Source: an uncultured Spirochaetales bacterium (GTDB lineage Bacteria > UBP6 > UBA1177). From it: a DNA stretch of 64,000 bases. The DNA is taken from the NCBI GenBank assembly GCA_902774115.1, contig CACYHH010000004.1, forward strand, positions 62,001-126,000, in the 5' to 3' direction. How positions within the stretch are numbered: the stretch's first letter is position 1; each line of letters begins with the position of its first letter. The position numbers and the translations under genes were made by a program. Below the pieces are notes generated by a model. That model saw nothing but the letters and a program-made list of their open reading frames with translations. It was not told the DNA's origin and ran no database searches. This document shows, one piece after another, positions 41,230-50,047 of the stretch.

Positions 41230-41980
41230 AAGCGAAATATATCCTGCCGTAAATGTCGAGAATTTCGTTTTTATCGATATTTATCCCTATCTGCTTGGTT
41301 TCAAACGGCATTGAACGCAGTTCCCGGATAAATTTCTGAATATCCCGATAAACTTCATCCGGAACTTTGATCCGTGCATCGTTGCTGATGAGTGGGAACA
41401 GTCTGAACACATCCTGACGGTGTTTCCGAAGATCTCTGTCGCCGACAAGCGTTCCCAGAGATTTCTTTTCCGTTAAATCAAGCCACGCTTTCATTTTCAT
41501 CGGTACGAGATGAGCCGCATCCAAAACAGAGACTTCGCCTGCTACGGTGCGGCCGCCGAGAAGAAATTCGTAGTATGCAGGATTCAGCAATATAGCGGAG
41601 AGGCTCGATATTTCGTCGTCTATGTGAAGTGGTGCAAGATGCCGCGGATAAGAATCCCCGAAAGAGCTTTTATCTCTTGCAAAAAGTTCGATCATTGCCG
41701 GATATTCCGCGCTTTTCGGATTCACAAAACGGTAAAATTCGGGTTTTCCTGAGCTTCTGAGCCGCGCTTCATAGCCGCCTTCATTGACAAACTGCCAGAA
41801 AGACGAAGCAAATTCCGCAGTCAAAGCCTCAACTATCAAAACCATGTCAATGTCTTTTGTCGCTCTGAAACTGATTCCGGCTTCATCGAGAAGCAGATCA
41901 CACGCAGTTCCGCCGATAAGGACATACTGGTCTTTGAATTCCTTGAAATGTTTTCTGAAAGTTTCTATTCCGCTTGTCAC
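41228..41980 (-). CDS. AbiEii-like nucleotidyltransferase toxin
   Basis: A 250-residue nucleotidyltransferase: VLIGGTACDLLLDEAG gives the G23-G24 loop and ATKDIDMVL the metal-binding D43-x-D45, the layout of AbiEii/MNT-type enzymes. Such toxins add nucleotides to tRNA or other targets and halt growth; the partner is usually a wHTH antitoxin encoded immediately upstream. That is the case here, with a GTGA overlap and AAAGGAGG before the GTG start. Its stop is at the edge of a 38-bp repeat. The family has distant, non-toxic members, so toxicity is inferred from gene pairing. Confidence 0.65.
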   Translation of the reverse strand: MTSGIETFRKHFKEFKDQYVLIGGTACDLLLDEAGISFRATKDIDMVLIVEALTAEFASSFWQFVNEGGYEARLRSSGKPEFYRFVNPKSAEYPAMIELFARDKSSFGDSYPRHLAPLHIDDEISSLSAILLNPAYYEFLLGGRTVAGEVSVLDAAHLVPMKMKAWLDLTEKKSLGTLVGDRDLRKHRQDVFRLFPLISNDARIKVPDEVYRDIQKFIRELRSMPFETKQIGINIDKNEILDIYGRIYFA

Positions 41981-42951
41981 TCTACGCCTCCTTTCAATCC
42001 GTATTTCTGCCGGATGTTGTCAAGTTCATTCTGCACACGTTCGTCATCCGAGTTGTTAAGTTCGAGCAGAAGCGATATGTCGTCCGCATATTCCGAATCC
42101 GAAAGAAGAAAAGGGTCGTATTTCCAGACTTCGATGATTTCGCCGCCGAAATCGCGGAAAGTTTCCTCGTCTATGACAAGTTCTTTTTTTAAAGTGTTTG
42201 CAACTTCACGGCTGACCGCATAACCGCCGTCGGAACTGAGCGGGACAAGGTTCGTTCTCTCTGAAAGTGCCTTAAAACCGCTGATTTTGTATCTGAGATT
42301 TTCCGGCAGAGATTTCACATAGAGCAATTTTTGAACCGGTGAAGTTATGTGCGGAAAAGCCGCGTTTATATCGATTTTTCCGGGACCGGCGGTGATGAAA
42401 TTGGCGGTTCCTTCGCCGATGGATGAAACAACCCCGAGGCTTTTAAGCTGCTGCACGGCTCTTGCGCATGTCGCTTTCGGCATTCCGAGAGCAGTCGCGA
42501 TCTGAGTCTGGTTCAAAAACTCAGTTTCCTTTTTGTAAAATAAAAAGAGAAGAACGAGCTGGGCGTTAGCAGAAAGTGTTGAAACCGGTTCCTGCGGATT
42601 CACGATCTTTTCCTCGAACAGACATCCCCAGAACGGGATAAAAACCTGCCCCTTGCCCGAAACAAACGCGATGTGAGATTCAATAAGGTTCGTTCTCTGC
42701 AAGGCAGTCAGCCTGTCAAGCTGCGCCACAATAGGTTTTTTGCAAATGTTTTCAATAACTTTCAGCTGTTTTTTCAGTGTTGCCAGATTCCATCCGTCAC
42801 TTTTCGGCCTGACCAGAAGACAGCTTTTTTCCATAAAAGAAAGAAGCGATATATCGAATCCGTAACGGATATAGTTCGGCATACTGTCAGGAATCCTGAA
42901 ACGCCTTTCCGTTACCGAGCTTCCGAATATGTTTTTTATTGGTTCAATCAT
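41977..42951 (-). CDS. AbiEi-like winged-helix antitoxin/repressor
   Basis: A 324-residue protein whose middle holds a MarR-like winged helix (LSANAQLVLLFLFYKKETEF, NQTQIATALGMPKATCARAV, QQLKSLGVV), with alpha/beta regions on both sides. The last 60 residues carry acidic helices that could wrap the toxin. AbiEi-type proteins repress their own promoter by binding inverted repeats, and three TTGTTCCA-type sites lie at this promoter. I start at 42951 since GAGGTGG is six bases upstream; an ATG at 42981 would lie beyond it. It is co-translated with the toxin. Confidence 0.65.
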   Translation of the reverse strand: MIEPIKNIFGSSVTERRFRIPDSMPNYIRYGFDISLLSFMEKSCLLVRPKSDGWNLATLKKQLKVIENICKKPIVAQLDRLTALQRTNLIESHIAFVSGKGQVFIPFWGCLFEEKIVNPQEPVSTLSANAQLVLLFLFYKKETEFLNQTQIATALGMPKATCARAVQQLKSLGVVSSIGEGTANFITAGPGKIDINAAFPHITSPVQKLLYVKSLPENLRYKISGFKALSERTNLVPLSSDGGYAVSREVANTLKKELVIDEETFRDFGGEIIEVWKYDPFLLSDSEYADDISLLLELNNSDDERVQNELDNIRQKYGLKGGVE

Positions 42952-42952
42952 A

Positions 42953-43016
42953 TTGTTCCACCTCGAAATGCTTTGTATCATACGAAGTGGAACAAGTCAA
43001 ATATTTATGGAACAAG
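42953..43016 (-). promoter_or_regulatory. AbiE-like promoter with three operator-like repeats
   Basis: Minus strand TTGACT (43000-42995) with ATACAA after 16 bases. TTGTTCCAC occurs at 42953-42961 (+ strand) and inverted at 42987-42995, both perfect; a third copy (CTTGTTCCA on minus) is at 43008-43016. One copy overlaps the ribosome site, one the spacer, and one lies upstream of -35. Confidence 0.65.
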
Positions 43017-43023
43017 TGTTGGA

Positions 43024-43061
43024 TTTAGATGAACAGCATCGAGCAGCCGTCGGATTTGCTT
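43024..43061. repeat. 38-bp direct repeat, copy 2 (3' end of the secreted-protein gene)
   Basis: Same orientation as copy 1. Here the repeat is the real 3' end of the gene at 43025-43927, encoding its last residues SKSDGCSMLFI and the stop. Confidence 0.9.
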
Positions 43062-43927
43062 TCTTCTTTTTCAGCAGTTGCTTCAGAATCGGTTGCGGGT
43101 GCGGAATCGCCGTCAGCGGTATCTTCCGGTGTTGTGCCGGTTGTCGGAGCTTCGGTATTCGCAGCGTCTTCGTCTTCCGGAGCAGGAGAAATAACATCTT
43201 CATCGCCTTCGTCGGCTCCTTCCTCACCCAGATAGGCAAGCTGGACATCACATGTTTCGCAGCATTCCTTATTTTCACAACTTCCTGCTGCCTCAACACA
43301 CTCGAATTTAGTCTTATACACGTTTCTCATACTCTCAAGCCGACAGCAGTTTGCAATATCTTCAGCCAATCCGCCTTCCCTGCCGCCACTGTTTACCGGA
43401 GTATCAAGAATAGCTTCGATTTCTTCTTCGGTAACCGGCTCAAAACAGGTATTTGTGAAAGTCGTTTCATAGGAAACACACGCATTGAAAATTTCCGAAT
43501 CGGTGCAAATCTTTCTTGGAGTCGGTATTTCGGTTCCACATTCTGTTTCCAAAGCTGCCGTGCAGCCTTCCGCACTGAAATTTTCACTTTTTCCAGTTTT
43601 AGATCCAACATAACGACAGCGGCAGAAATATTCGCCGTTTGCATGCAATGTGCAGTTTCCTGCTTTGTTTTCGCAAATGTAGTCAGCATCGTGACAATAA
43701 TCTCCGTCAAGCTGAGCCAAGCATTCTTCATCATCCGGGAAAAAATTTGTTTCTTCCGCATAAGAAATTTCTTTGCCGTTGCGGCAAATACATTCAATGT
43801 CGAGCATCTCACCTGAACGCTCGAAACTGCACTTTCCACTGTCTGATTCACACGAAACTTTTTCGTTTTCCGCAAAAAGTGTTGTTGCAAATGCAAGCAT
43901 TGCAACCAAAACAAGTGATTTTTTCAT
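43025..43927 (-). CDS. Cys-rich secreted protein with GCSMLFI tail
   Basis: A signal peptide (MKKSLVLVAMLAFATTLFA) is followed by a Cys-rich region with paired motifs (KVSCESDSGKCSFERSGEML, DADYICENKAGNCTLHANGE, CCRLESMRNVYK, CENKECCETCDVQ), then an Ala/Ser/Thr/Glu linker (EDEDAANTEAPTTGTTPED) ending in SDGCSMLFI. The linker and tail suggest surface display, but the short tail lacks a membrane helix or arginines. GGAGG lies five bases before the ATG at 43927. The function is unknown. Confidence 0.7.
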   Translation of the reverse strand: MKKSLVLVAMLAFATTLFAENEKVSCESDSGKCSFERSGEMLDIECICRNGKEISYAEETNFFPDDEECLAQLDGDYCHDADYICENKAGNCTLHANGEYFCRCRYVGSKTGKSENFSAEGCTAALETECGTEIPTPRKICTDSEIFNACVSYETTFTNTCFEPVTEEEIEAILDTPVNSGGREGGLAEDIANCCRLESMRNVYKTKFECVEAAGSCENKECCETCDVQLAYLGEEGADEGDEDVISPAPEDEDAANTEAPTTGTTPEDTADGDSAPATDSEATAEKEESKSDGCSMLFI

Positions 43928-44014
43928 AACAACCTCCATAAAGTTAAAAAACATACGGCACTCGCCAAAAAACACATATATTTAGTTCCACAAAATTCGA
44001 TTTTTATTGAAAAA

Positions 44015-44028
44015 ATTTTACCCCCCCC
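44015..44028 (-). promoter_or_regulatory. G8 tract next to a -10-like hexamer
   Basis: On the minus strand GGGGGGGG (44028-44021) is directly followed by TAAAAT (44020-44015), about 90 bases before the start of the secreted-protein gene. The 320-base gap 43928-44246 has no gene, only this tract, AT-rich sequence, repeat copy 3 and the uvrB promoter. Confidence 0.4.
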
Positions 44029-44163
44029 GAAAAACTTTATAACTATTTGATTTTATTGATTAATTTTTTGTGATTTTTTTATCGCAACCTTTGCCTTTTT
44101 CCGCTGTTTAAATGCATCCGCAGGATTTACTTTTTAGATTTTCACATTTTGTTGAAATAAGAC

Positions 44164-44187
44164 TTAGATAAACAGCATCGAGCAGCC
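44164..44187. repeat. Partial third copy (24 bp) of the flanking repeat
   Basis: TTAGATAAACAGCATCGAGCAGCC shares 23 of 24 bases with copy 1 and with copy 2. On the minus strand it reads ...KFGCSMLFI-stop, but the frame has no start codon, so it looks like a gene remnant. Confidence 0.8.
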
Positions 44188-44193
44188 AAATTT

Positions 44194-44222
44194 TTCGACA
44201 TCTTTCTTTTTAAGTGTATAGT
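44194..44222 (+). promoter_or_regulatory. Possible uvrB promoter
   Basis: TTCGAC (44194-44199), 17 bases, TATAGT (44217-44222), 25 bases before the ATG. The -35 is imperfect. Confidence 0.4.
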
Positions 44223-44246
44223 CTTTCGGTTTTTTGAGGATTTTTC

Positions 44247-46220
44247 ATGGAATTCAAGCTTCATTCAGACTTTGCGCCGGCTGGAGACCAGCCGGAGGCG
44301 ATAAAAAAGGTCATAAACAATTTCAGGAACGGCTCGAAGCGCGAGCTTATCCTCGGTGCGACCGGAACGGGCAAAACTTTCGTCATGGCTCATCTCATCA
44401 AGGCTTTGAACGTGCCGACTCTCGTTATCGCCCACAACAAGACGCTTGCCGGGCAGCTTTACGGCGAATTCAAGAACTTTTTTCCGGAAAACGCGGTCGG
44501 TTACTTCATTTCGTTTTACGACTACTATCAGCCGGAAGCCTACATTCCGACGACCGACACCTACATCGAGAAGGATGCGGCGCGCAACGACGACATCGAG
44601 CGGATGCGCCACTACGCGACGGCTCACCTGCTTGAAAACAGGCAGTGCGTGATCGTTGCCTCGGTAAGCGCGATATACGGCATCGGCTCTCCTGAATACT
44701 ACAAGGATCTCACGATAAAACTTTTCGTCGGGAACACCTACCCGATGAAAAAACTGTGCGAAGACCTTGTCGAAACGCAGTACGAAAGGACCAATGCCGA
44801 CCTCACCCGCTGCAAATTCCGCGTTCGGGGCGATGTCGTCGATATTTTCCCGCCTTACGAAGAGGAAGTCGCGGTGAGGATCTCCTATTTCGGAGACGAG
44901 ATCGAGGAAATTTCGCTTATCAGGCCTTTCGACGGGCAGAAAATCAAAAGTCTGGATTCGGTGAGCGTCTATCCTTCAAGCCACTATGTTGCCGAAAAAG
45001 AGACTCTGAAACGTTCGGTCGAAAAGATAAAAGTTGAGCTCTCCGAGCGGATAAAATACTTTGAAAACAGCGGAAAACTGATCGAGGCGCAGCGGATAAA
45101 GGAGCGCGTGACGCAGGATCTTGCGATGCTCGAGACTGCCGGATACTGCTCGGGGATCGAGAATTATTCGCGTTACATCACGAACCGCGAAGAGGGAGAA
45201 ACGCCGCCCACGCTCATGGACTATTTCGGCGACGATTTCCTTGTCATCGTTGACGAATCGCACGTCACTCTGCCGCAGATCAAAGGAATGTACCGCGGCG
45301 ACCGCGCGAGAAAAGAAGTCCTCGTGAAATACGGTTTCCGCCTTCCGAGCGCGCTTGACAACAGGCCGCTCAATTTCGACGAATTCATTTCTAAGACAGA
45401 CAAAGTTATGTTTGTTTCGGCGACTCCGAAAGAGTATGAGATCGAGCAGGTTTCTGAAATCATTGAACTTATAAACAGGCCTACCGGGCTACTTGATCCG
45501 CTTCCGCAGATACTTCCGGCAAAAAACCAGATCGCCACACTTTACGACGAAATCGTGAAAGAAACGGAAAAAGGGGGCAAAGTTCTGGTAACTTCGCTCA
45601 CGAAAAAAATGGCGGAGGATCTTACCGATTTTCTCAAGGAACGCGGCATCAGAGCGCGATACCTCCACAGCGACATCGACAGCATAGAGCGTCTCAAGAT
45701 CGTCATGGAACTGCGCAAAAACATGTTCGACGTCCTCGTCGGAGTCAACCTTCTGCGAGAAGGATTAGATATTCCAGAAGTCTCGCTCGTCGCCATTCTC
45801 GATGCCGACAAAGAGGGATTTCTGCGCAGCGAAGCCTCACTGATACAGACGATAGGACGAGCCGCGAGAAACGAAAACGGCAGAGCTCTCCTTTTTGCCG
45901 ACACAATGCCCGATTCACTCAAAAACGCGGTTTACGAAACCATGCGCCGCAGACAGATCCAGGAAAAATTCAACGCCGAGCACGGCATCACGCCGCACAG
46001 CGTCACCAAAAAGGCGGTCCTCGACATCGAATCGCACATCCCCGGCAAATCAAAGGAAGGTGTCACCAAAATGCCGCGCAACAAGACTATAAAACTCATC
46101 GCCGAACTCGAAAGCGAAATGAAAAAAGCGGCTTCGGAATGGGATTTCGAATACGCCGCAATACTGCGCGACAAAATCTTCCAATATAAAGCAAGTTTAG
46201 GAGAGAAAAAAGAGGGCTGA
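44247..46220 (+). CDS. uvrB: Excinuclease ABC subunit B
   Basis: Damage-verifying helicase-like subunit of nucleotide excision repair. Motifs: GATGTGKTFVMAHL (Walker A), FISFYDYYQPEAYIP (beta-hairpin), VIVDESHVTLPQIKGMYRGD (DEAD), VNLLREGLDIPEVSLVAILD and IQTIGRAARN (motif VI). The UvrC-binding UVR domain AELESEMKKAASEWDFEYAA is at the end. At 657 residues it is full length. No uvrA or uvrC gene is in the window. It ends 13 bases from the converging lipoprotein gene at 46234. Confidence 0.98.
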   Translation: MEFKLHSDFAPAGDQPEAIKKVINNFRNGSKRELILGATGTGKTFVMAHLIKALNVPTLVIAHNKTLAGQLYGEFKNFFPENAVGYFISFYDYYQPEAYIPTTDTYIEKDAARNDDIERMRHYATAHLLENRQCVIVASVSAIYGIGSPEYYKDLTIKLFVGNTYPMKKLCEDLVETQYERTNADLTRCKFRVRGDVVDIFPPYEEEVAVRISYFGDEIEEISLIRPFDGQKIKSLDSVSVYPSSHYVAEKETLKRSVEKIKVELSERIKYFENSGKLIEAQRIKERVTQDLAMLETAGYCSGIENYSRYITNREEGETPPTLMDYFGDDFLVIVDESHVTLPQIKGMYRGDRARKEVLVKYGFRLPSALDNRPLNFDEFISKTDKVMFVSATPKEYEIEQVSEIIELINRPTGLLDPLPQILPAKNQIATLYDEIVKETEKGGKVLVTSLTKKMAEDLTDFLKERGIRARYLHSDIDSIERLKIVMELRKNMFDVLVGVNLLREGLDIPEVSLVAILDADKEGFLRSEASLIQTIGRAARNENGRALLFADTMPDSLKNAVYETMRRRQIQEKFNAEHGITPHSVTKKAVLDIESHIPGKSKEGVTKMPRNKTIKLIAELESEMKKAASEWDFEYAAILRDKIFQYKASLGEKKEG

Positions 46221-46233
46221 CCCCGAAAATCAT

Positions 46234-47280
46234 TTATTCCCAGGATATTTCCGAGCAGTCAACAACCGACCAGTCTTCTGTTTTGTAGCAGGTGCAGGGA
46301 TCGTCAACGGGTTCTGCGTCTTTGTCCGTATCTTCAGTTGTGTCTTCGTCTATGTTTTCGTCTGTATATTCGACCGCATCTTCATCTGTATATTCGCCTG
46401 CATCTTCGTCTGTATATTCGACCGCGTCTTCATCTGTGTCTTCGGCGGTATCAACAGCTTTCTGAACAGTTTCAAGTTCGGCATTCATTACAACTTTGAA
46501 AGTTTTGCCCACCTCAAATGTATAGTTGTCTTTATAGCAAACCTGAAATCTGCCGACTGCCGTTTCAACACCGAAAACCTCGTTCATGGCGTATTTGTTT
46601 TCAGCAATAAGACACTGCTTTGCATAGGCATTGTCTGATGTAAAGACAACATCAAAGATCTGAACGGTCGGAGCTAAAGGCAATACACCTTCATACTCTG
46701 CAAGAAGGTCAAGGTAATGGATGGGAAAATACGCAAAAGCACGAGTCAAGCCCATGGGTAGGGTAGAATCGACACCGATTGCTTCGAGTGCCACTGCCGG
46801 CATACCTGTTCCATCATCTGCAGTAAGAGTTGTTTCATAGAAAAACGAATAAGCGTTTCCAGAGTGAATATCTTTTCCGTCAATACCTTTTAGAGCAACA
46901 TTTACAAGACTTGCCCATTCAGGGTCCTGTGTGCCCTCGGCGTTGATCAGACCGACACCTTTGAATCCGAAATACTTTTCAGCATCGCTGTTGATAATAC
47001 TTTCATCAAGTACACACTCAGGCTCGGGTTCGGGCTCAGGCGGATTAGCGCACCTGGTATAGAAACAATCATCAGGCGGCCAAGGCTCTCTTCCTGAATC
47101 CGCGTCATCATCCGGAACGGCATACGAATCATCGTCCGAAGCAGTGTCTGTATCTGTGTCATCCGGTTGAGAATCGCCGTCTCTTGCCTCCGTTTGATCA
47201 TTGCTTTTTGAACTTCCGCCACAGCTAACAGCAAAAATCAAAGCCACGAAGAACACGAAAAACGCGAAAAATTTCTTCAT
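46234..47280 (-). CDS. Lipoprotein with EYTDEDA repeats
   Basis: The lipobox is in FFVFFVALIFAVSC. An acidic DTDTDTASDDDS linker, a Pro-rich stretch (PEPEPEPECVLDESI) and a folded domain of about 190 residues follow, including FGFKGVGLINAEGTQDPEWA and AFAYFPIHYLDLLAEYEGVL. Near the end is a run of imperfect repeats based on EYTDEDA (VEYTDEDAGEYTDEDAVE). The last residues are Cys-rich (DDPCTCYKTEDWSVVDCSE). No known domain is recognised. GGAGGG stands four bases before the ATG at 47280. Confidence 0.72.
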   Translation of the reverse strand: MKKFFAFFVFFVALIFAVSCGGSSKSNDQTEARDGDSQPDDTDTDTASDDDSYAVPDDDADSGREPWPPDDCFYTRCANPPEPEPEPECVLDESIINSDAEKYFGFKGVGLINAEGTQDPEWASLVNVALKGIDGKDIHSGNAYSFFYETTLTADDGTGMPAVALEAIGVDSTLPMGLTRAFAYFPIHYLDLLAEYEGVLPLAPTVQIFDVVFTSDNAYAKQCLIAENKYAMNEVFGVETAVGRFQVCYKDNYTFEVGKTFKVVMNAELETVQKAVDTAEDTDEDAVEYTDEDAGEYTDEDAVEYTDENIDEDTTEDTDKDAEPVDDPCTCYKTEDWSVVDCSEISWE

Positions 47281-47434
47281 CTTTCCCTCCACAAAAACCC
47301 GAAAAGATTATAGGTATTTTATACGGATTGGCAAGGATTTTTTCAGATGTTCTGAAAAACAGGCATCAGAATTATTTTAGTTGCTCATATTTCAAATTAT
47401 GTTAGTTTAAAATGCACATTGTTTGGAGGATGAC

Positions 47435-48550
47435 ATGAAAAAATTCACACTTTTTGCGATCTTCGCACTTTTTATGTTTGCCTGCGGAGGCGGAAGCGAC
47501 AGCTCTTTCAACGCCGAAAAAAGCCCTTACGGCGAACCGACCGTGACAAGTGTCGCGGCGATCAACGCGGGGATGCTCACCAATGAAAAAAAGCTCCACG
47601 TTTTGGAAAGATCGGGAACATCTGAATTTTCAGGAAGAGTTTTCGATGTGATCGACGTCAAAATAAATGGCAACAGCGAGGCTGAAATGCTCTTTTCACC
47701 GTTTCCAGTCACGAAAGAGACAAAAAAGATCGTTTTCGGCGGCTACACTTCAAAAAGCGGCGAAGGGATAAAGCCGAAAGAGGCGGTCGAAGTAGATCTG
47801 CCGGATCTCGGCGAAACGACGGAAGGAAGCGGAGAATTCACGGTAAAACTCCCGGGAATGCCGGTCGAAGTCGATGTTCCGCTCGACTGGACGCTCAAAC
47901 TTGAGGAAGAGAATGTTTCGATAGATACTCCGTCAGGCTCGTATTCGGGAGTCCGCCACTACACTGGAAGCGGAAAGATAAGCGAAGGGACTCTCGGCGA
48001 CTTTCTCGGAAACACAGAATTTACCGGTGAAGTCTACTTCAGCCCGACTCTCGGGATCCCGGTCCAGTACAAACTGAACGGCGTCAATTTCAACGGCGAC
48101 CTCGAATCGGTGTGGGATTACGGCGACCCCGACGAAACCGGCTACAGAGTCATGAAGAAATCGGGCATCGTAAACAGCGAAAATCCTTCGTTCCAACTTA
48201 GCACTTACGAACTTAAGGGAAATTTCGACGCCGACCCGGACCAGCACGCGAAAATGCTCCTTGAGATCAGGTATCTTGACGAAAACGCGGCAAAAAACGA
48301 CCCGATGCCTGAAATAAATGTCGAATTCGGCACGGTCTCGGGCTATTTCCCGTCTCAGCTTGTCGAATCTCCGGTCAGCGTTTTCTTCCCCGAAGAAGAG
48401 GGCGAAGGCTACAAATATTTCATCGCATACGTCAGTCAGGCGGCTAAAGGTCATAACGGACCGATATCCTACCGCGTTTCAGTCTCAGGCGGCGAATCGG
48501 TGAAGCCTCTTCGCGTCACAGCAAGGATATACTACAATAAAGTCGAGTAA
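47435..48550 (+). CDS. Lipoprotein of unknown function
   Basis: A 371-residue lipoprotein with signal LFAIFALFMFAC and Gly/Ser-rich start (GGGSDSSFNAEKS). The body is a beta-rich chain of about 340 residues with repeated motif types (FSGRVFDVIDVKINGNSEAE, GSGEFTVKLPGMPVEVDVPL, IPVQYKLNGVNFNGD). It has no cysteine pairs after the lipobox and no known motif. GGAGG lies five bases before the ATG at 47435. It stands alone between divergent and downstream genes. Confidence 0.7.
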   Translation: MKKFTLFAIFALFMFACGGGSDSSFNAEKSPYGEPTVTSVAAINAGMLTNEKKLHVLERSGTSEFSGRVFDVIDVKINGNSEAEMLFSPFPVTKETKKIVFGGYTSKSGEGIKPKEAVEVDLPDLGETTEGSGEFTVKLPGMPVEVDVPLDWTLKLEEENVSIDTPSGSYSGVRHYTGSGKISEGTLGDFLGNTEFTGEVYFSPTLGIPVQYKLNGVNFNGDLESVWDYGDPDETGYRVMKKSGIVNSENPSFQLSTYELKGNFDADPDQHAKMLLEIRYLDENAAKNDPMPEINVEFGTVSGYFPSQLVESPVSVFFPEEEGEGYKYFIAYVSQAAKGHNGPISYRVSVSGGESVKPLRVTARIYYNKVE

Positions 48551-48609
48551 AAAACTGTTAAAAAATTTTCAGGAATATCGCTTATTTACTTGCTGAAGCC
48601 AAAAAAAAT

Positions 48610-48637
48610 TTGACAAATGCCTTTTATTTACTATCTA
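48610..48637 (+). promoter_or_regulatory. rho promoter
   Basis: Perfect TTGACA (48610-48615), 16-base spacer, TATCTA (48632-48637), leaving a leader of about 150 bases before rho. Long rho leaders allow autoregulation in other bacteria. Confidence 0.6.
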
Positions 48638-48793
48638 TCCAGCCCGTGAATTTCGTTTTGTTCACTCTCAGCCAATATGCTTGGGTGTTTTAACAAAAAT
48701 CAAAAATTGATCCTCGTTAGTTTGGAAGAAATGGGTAATTTCTTTGAAAGAGTCCTTTAATTTCGATATTTTATCAACCATTTGGAGAAACTT

Positions 48794-50044
48794 ATGAATT
48801 TACAAGAGTTAAAGAACAGAAAACCCGATGAACTCGTCGCAATGGCCGAACAGCTCGGTATCGAAGAGGCTTCATCGAAAAGAGTCCAGGAACTTATTTA
48901 TGAGATCCTGCAGAAACTCGTTGAAAACAATGAAATTATTGAAGCGGACGGCGTCCTTCAGATCCTCACGGACGGTTTCGGTTTCCTCAGAAGCCCGAAA
49001 TACAACTACCTTCCGGGTCCAGACGACATTTACGTTCCGCCGTCAATGATCAAAAGATACGGTCTCCGCACAGGTCAGACGATCAGCGGTGAAATCAGAA
49101 GCCCGAAAGAAGGCGAAAGATACTTCGCACTTCAGAAAATCACATCTGTTTTCGAGTCGGAAGACATCGAAAAGAACAGACACACACCGCTTTTCGACAA
49201 CCTCACTCCCTTCTACCCGACAAAAAAGATCCAGCTCGAGACAAAAAGCACTGTTATGTCAACAAGGATCATGGATCTCCTCGTTCCGATAGGCATGGGA
49301 CAGCGCGGTCTTCTCGTTGCTCCGCCGAGAACCGGTAAAACCGTCCTTCTTCAGGACATCGCGCACTCGATCACAGAAAACCATCCCGATATTTTCCTCA
49401 TCGTTCTCCTTATCGACGAACGTCCCGAGGAAGTTACCGATATGATGAGAAGCGTTAAGGCGGAAGTTATCGCTTCAACATTCGACGAACCCGCTACACG
49501 CCACGTTCAGGTCGCTGAAATGGTTCTCGAAAAGGCAAAGAGAATGGTTGAATACGGCAAGGACGTCGTTATTCTTCTTGACTCTATCACAAGACTTGCA
49601 CGTGCTTACAACGCAGTCGTTCCCCCGTCAGGAAAAATCCTTTCCGGCGGTGTTGACGCTAACGCTCTCCACAAACCGAAAAGATTCTTCGGCGCTGCAA
49701 GAAACATCGAAGAAGGCGGCTCGCTCACCATCATCGCGACTGCACTTATCGATACCGGAAGCCGTATGGACGAAGTCATTTTCGAAGAGTTCAAAGGAAC
49801 CGGTAACATGGAAGTCCACCTTGACAGAAAGCTCATGGAAAAGAGAATTTTCCCGTGTCTCGACATCAACAAGTCGGCGACAAGAAAGGAAGAGCTCCTT
49901 CTCGAACCGGACGTTCTCAACAAAGTCTGGATTTTGAGAAAGCTCCTTCACCCGCTCAATGTCATCGACTCCATGGAGTTCATGCTCGACAAAATGGGCA
50001 AAACCAAATCCAACAAGGATTTCCTCAAGGCCATGAACGCATAA
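48794..50044 (+). CDS. rho: Transcription termination factor Rho
   Basis: Hexameric RNA helicase ending transcription. Domains: N-terminal helical part, cold-shock-like RNA-binding part ([20 protein letters not shown]), and the ATPase core with [14 protein letters not shown] (Walker A), [15 protein letters not shown] and [16 protein letters not shown] (Walker B). The RNA-contact loops are in [20 protein letters not shown] and [19 protein letters not shown] start at ATG 48794, where GGAG is six bases upstream; TTG 48782 is less likely. The 416-residue length is normal. Confidence 0.97.
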   Translation: MNLQELKNRKPDELVAMAEQLGIEEASSKRVQELIYEILQKLVENNEIIEADGVLQILTDGFGFLRSPKYNYLPGPDDIYVPPSMIKRYGLRTGQTISGEIRSPKEGERYFALQKITSVFESEDIEKNRHTPLFDNLTPFYPTKKIQLETKSTVMSTRIMDLLVPIGMGQRGLLVAPPRTGKTVLLQDIAHSITENHPDIFLIVLLIDERPEEVTDMMRSVKAEVIASTFDEPATRHVQVAEMVLEKAKRMVEYGKDVVILLDSITRLARAYNAVVPPSGKILSGGVDANALHKPKRFFGAARNIEEGGSLTIIATALIDTGSRMDEVIFEEFKGTGNMEVHLDRKLMEKRIFPCLDINKSATRKEELLLEPDVLNKVWILRKLLHPLNVIDSMEFMLDKMGKTKSNKDFLKAMNA

Positions 50045-50047
50045 ACA

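Noticed and set aside
43983-43992. A fourth AbiE operator (AGTTCCAC)
   Set aside because: Only seven or eight bases match and it is 1 kb away from the antitoxin promoter; chance is likely in AT-rich DNA.
41192-44187. Integron-type gene cassettes with attC sites
   Set aside because: The repeats are direct, encode a protein tail, and lack the paired inverted core sites (GTTRRRY) of attC; no integrase is visible.
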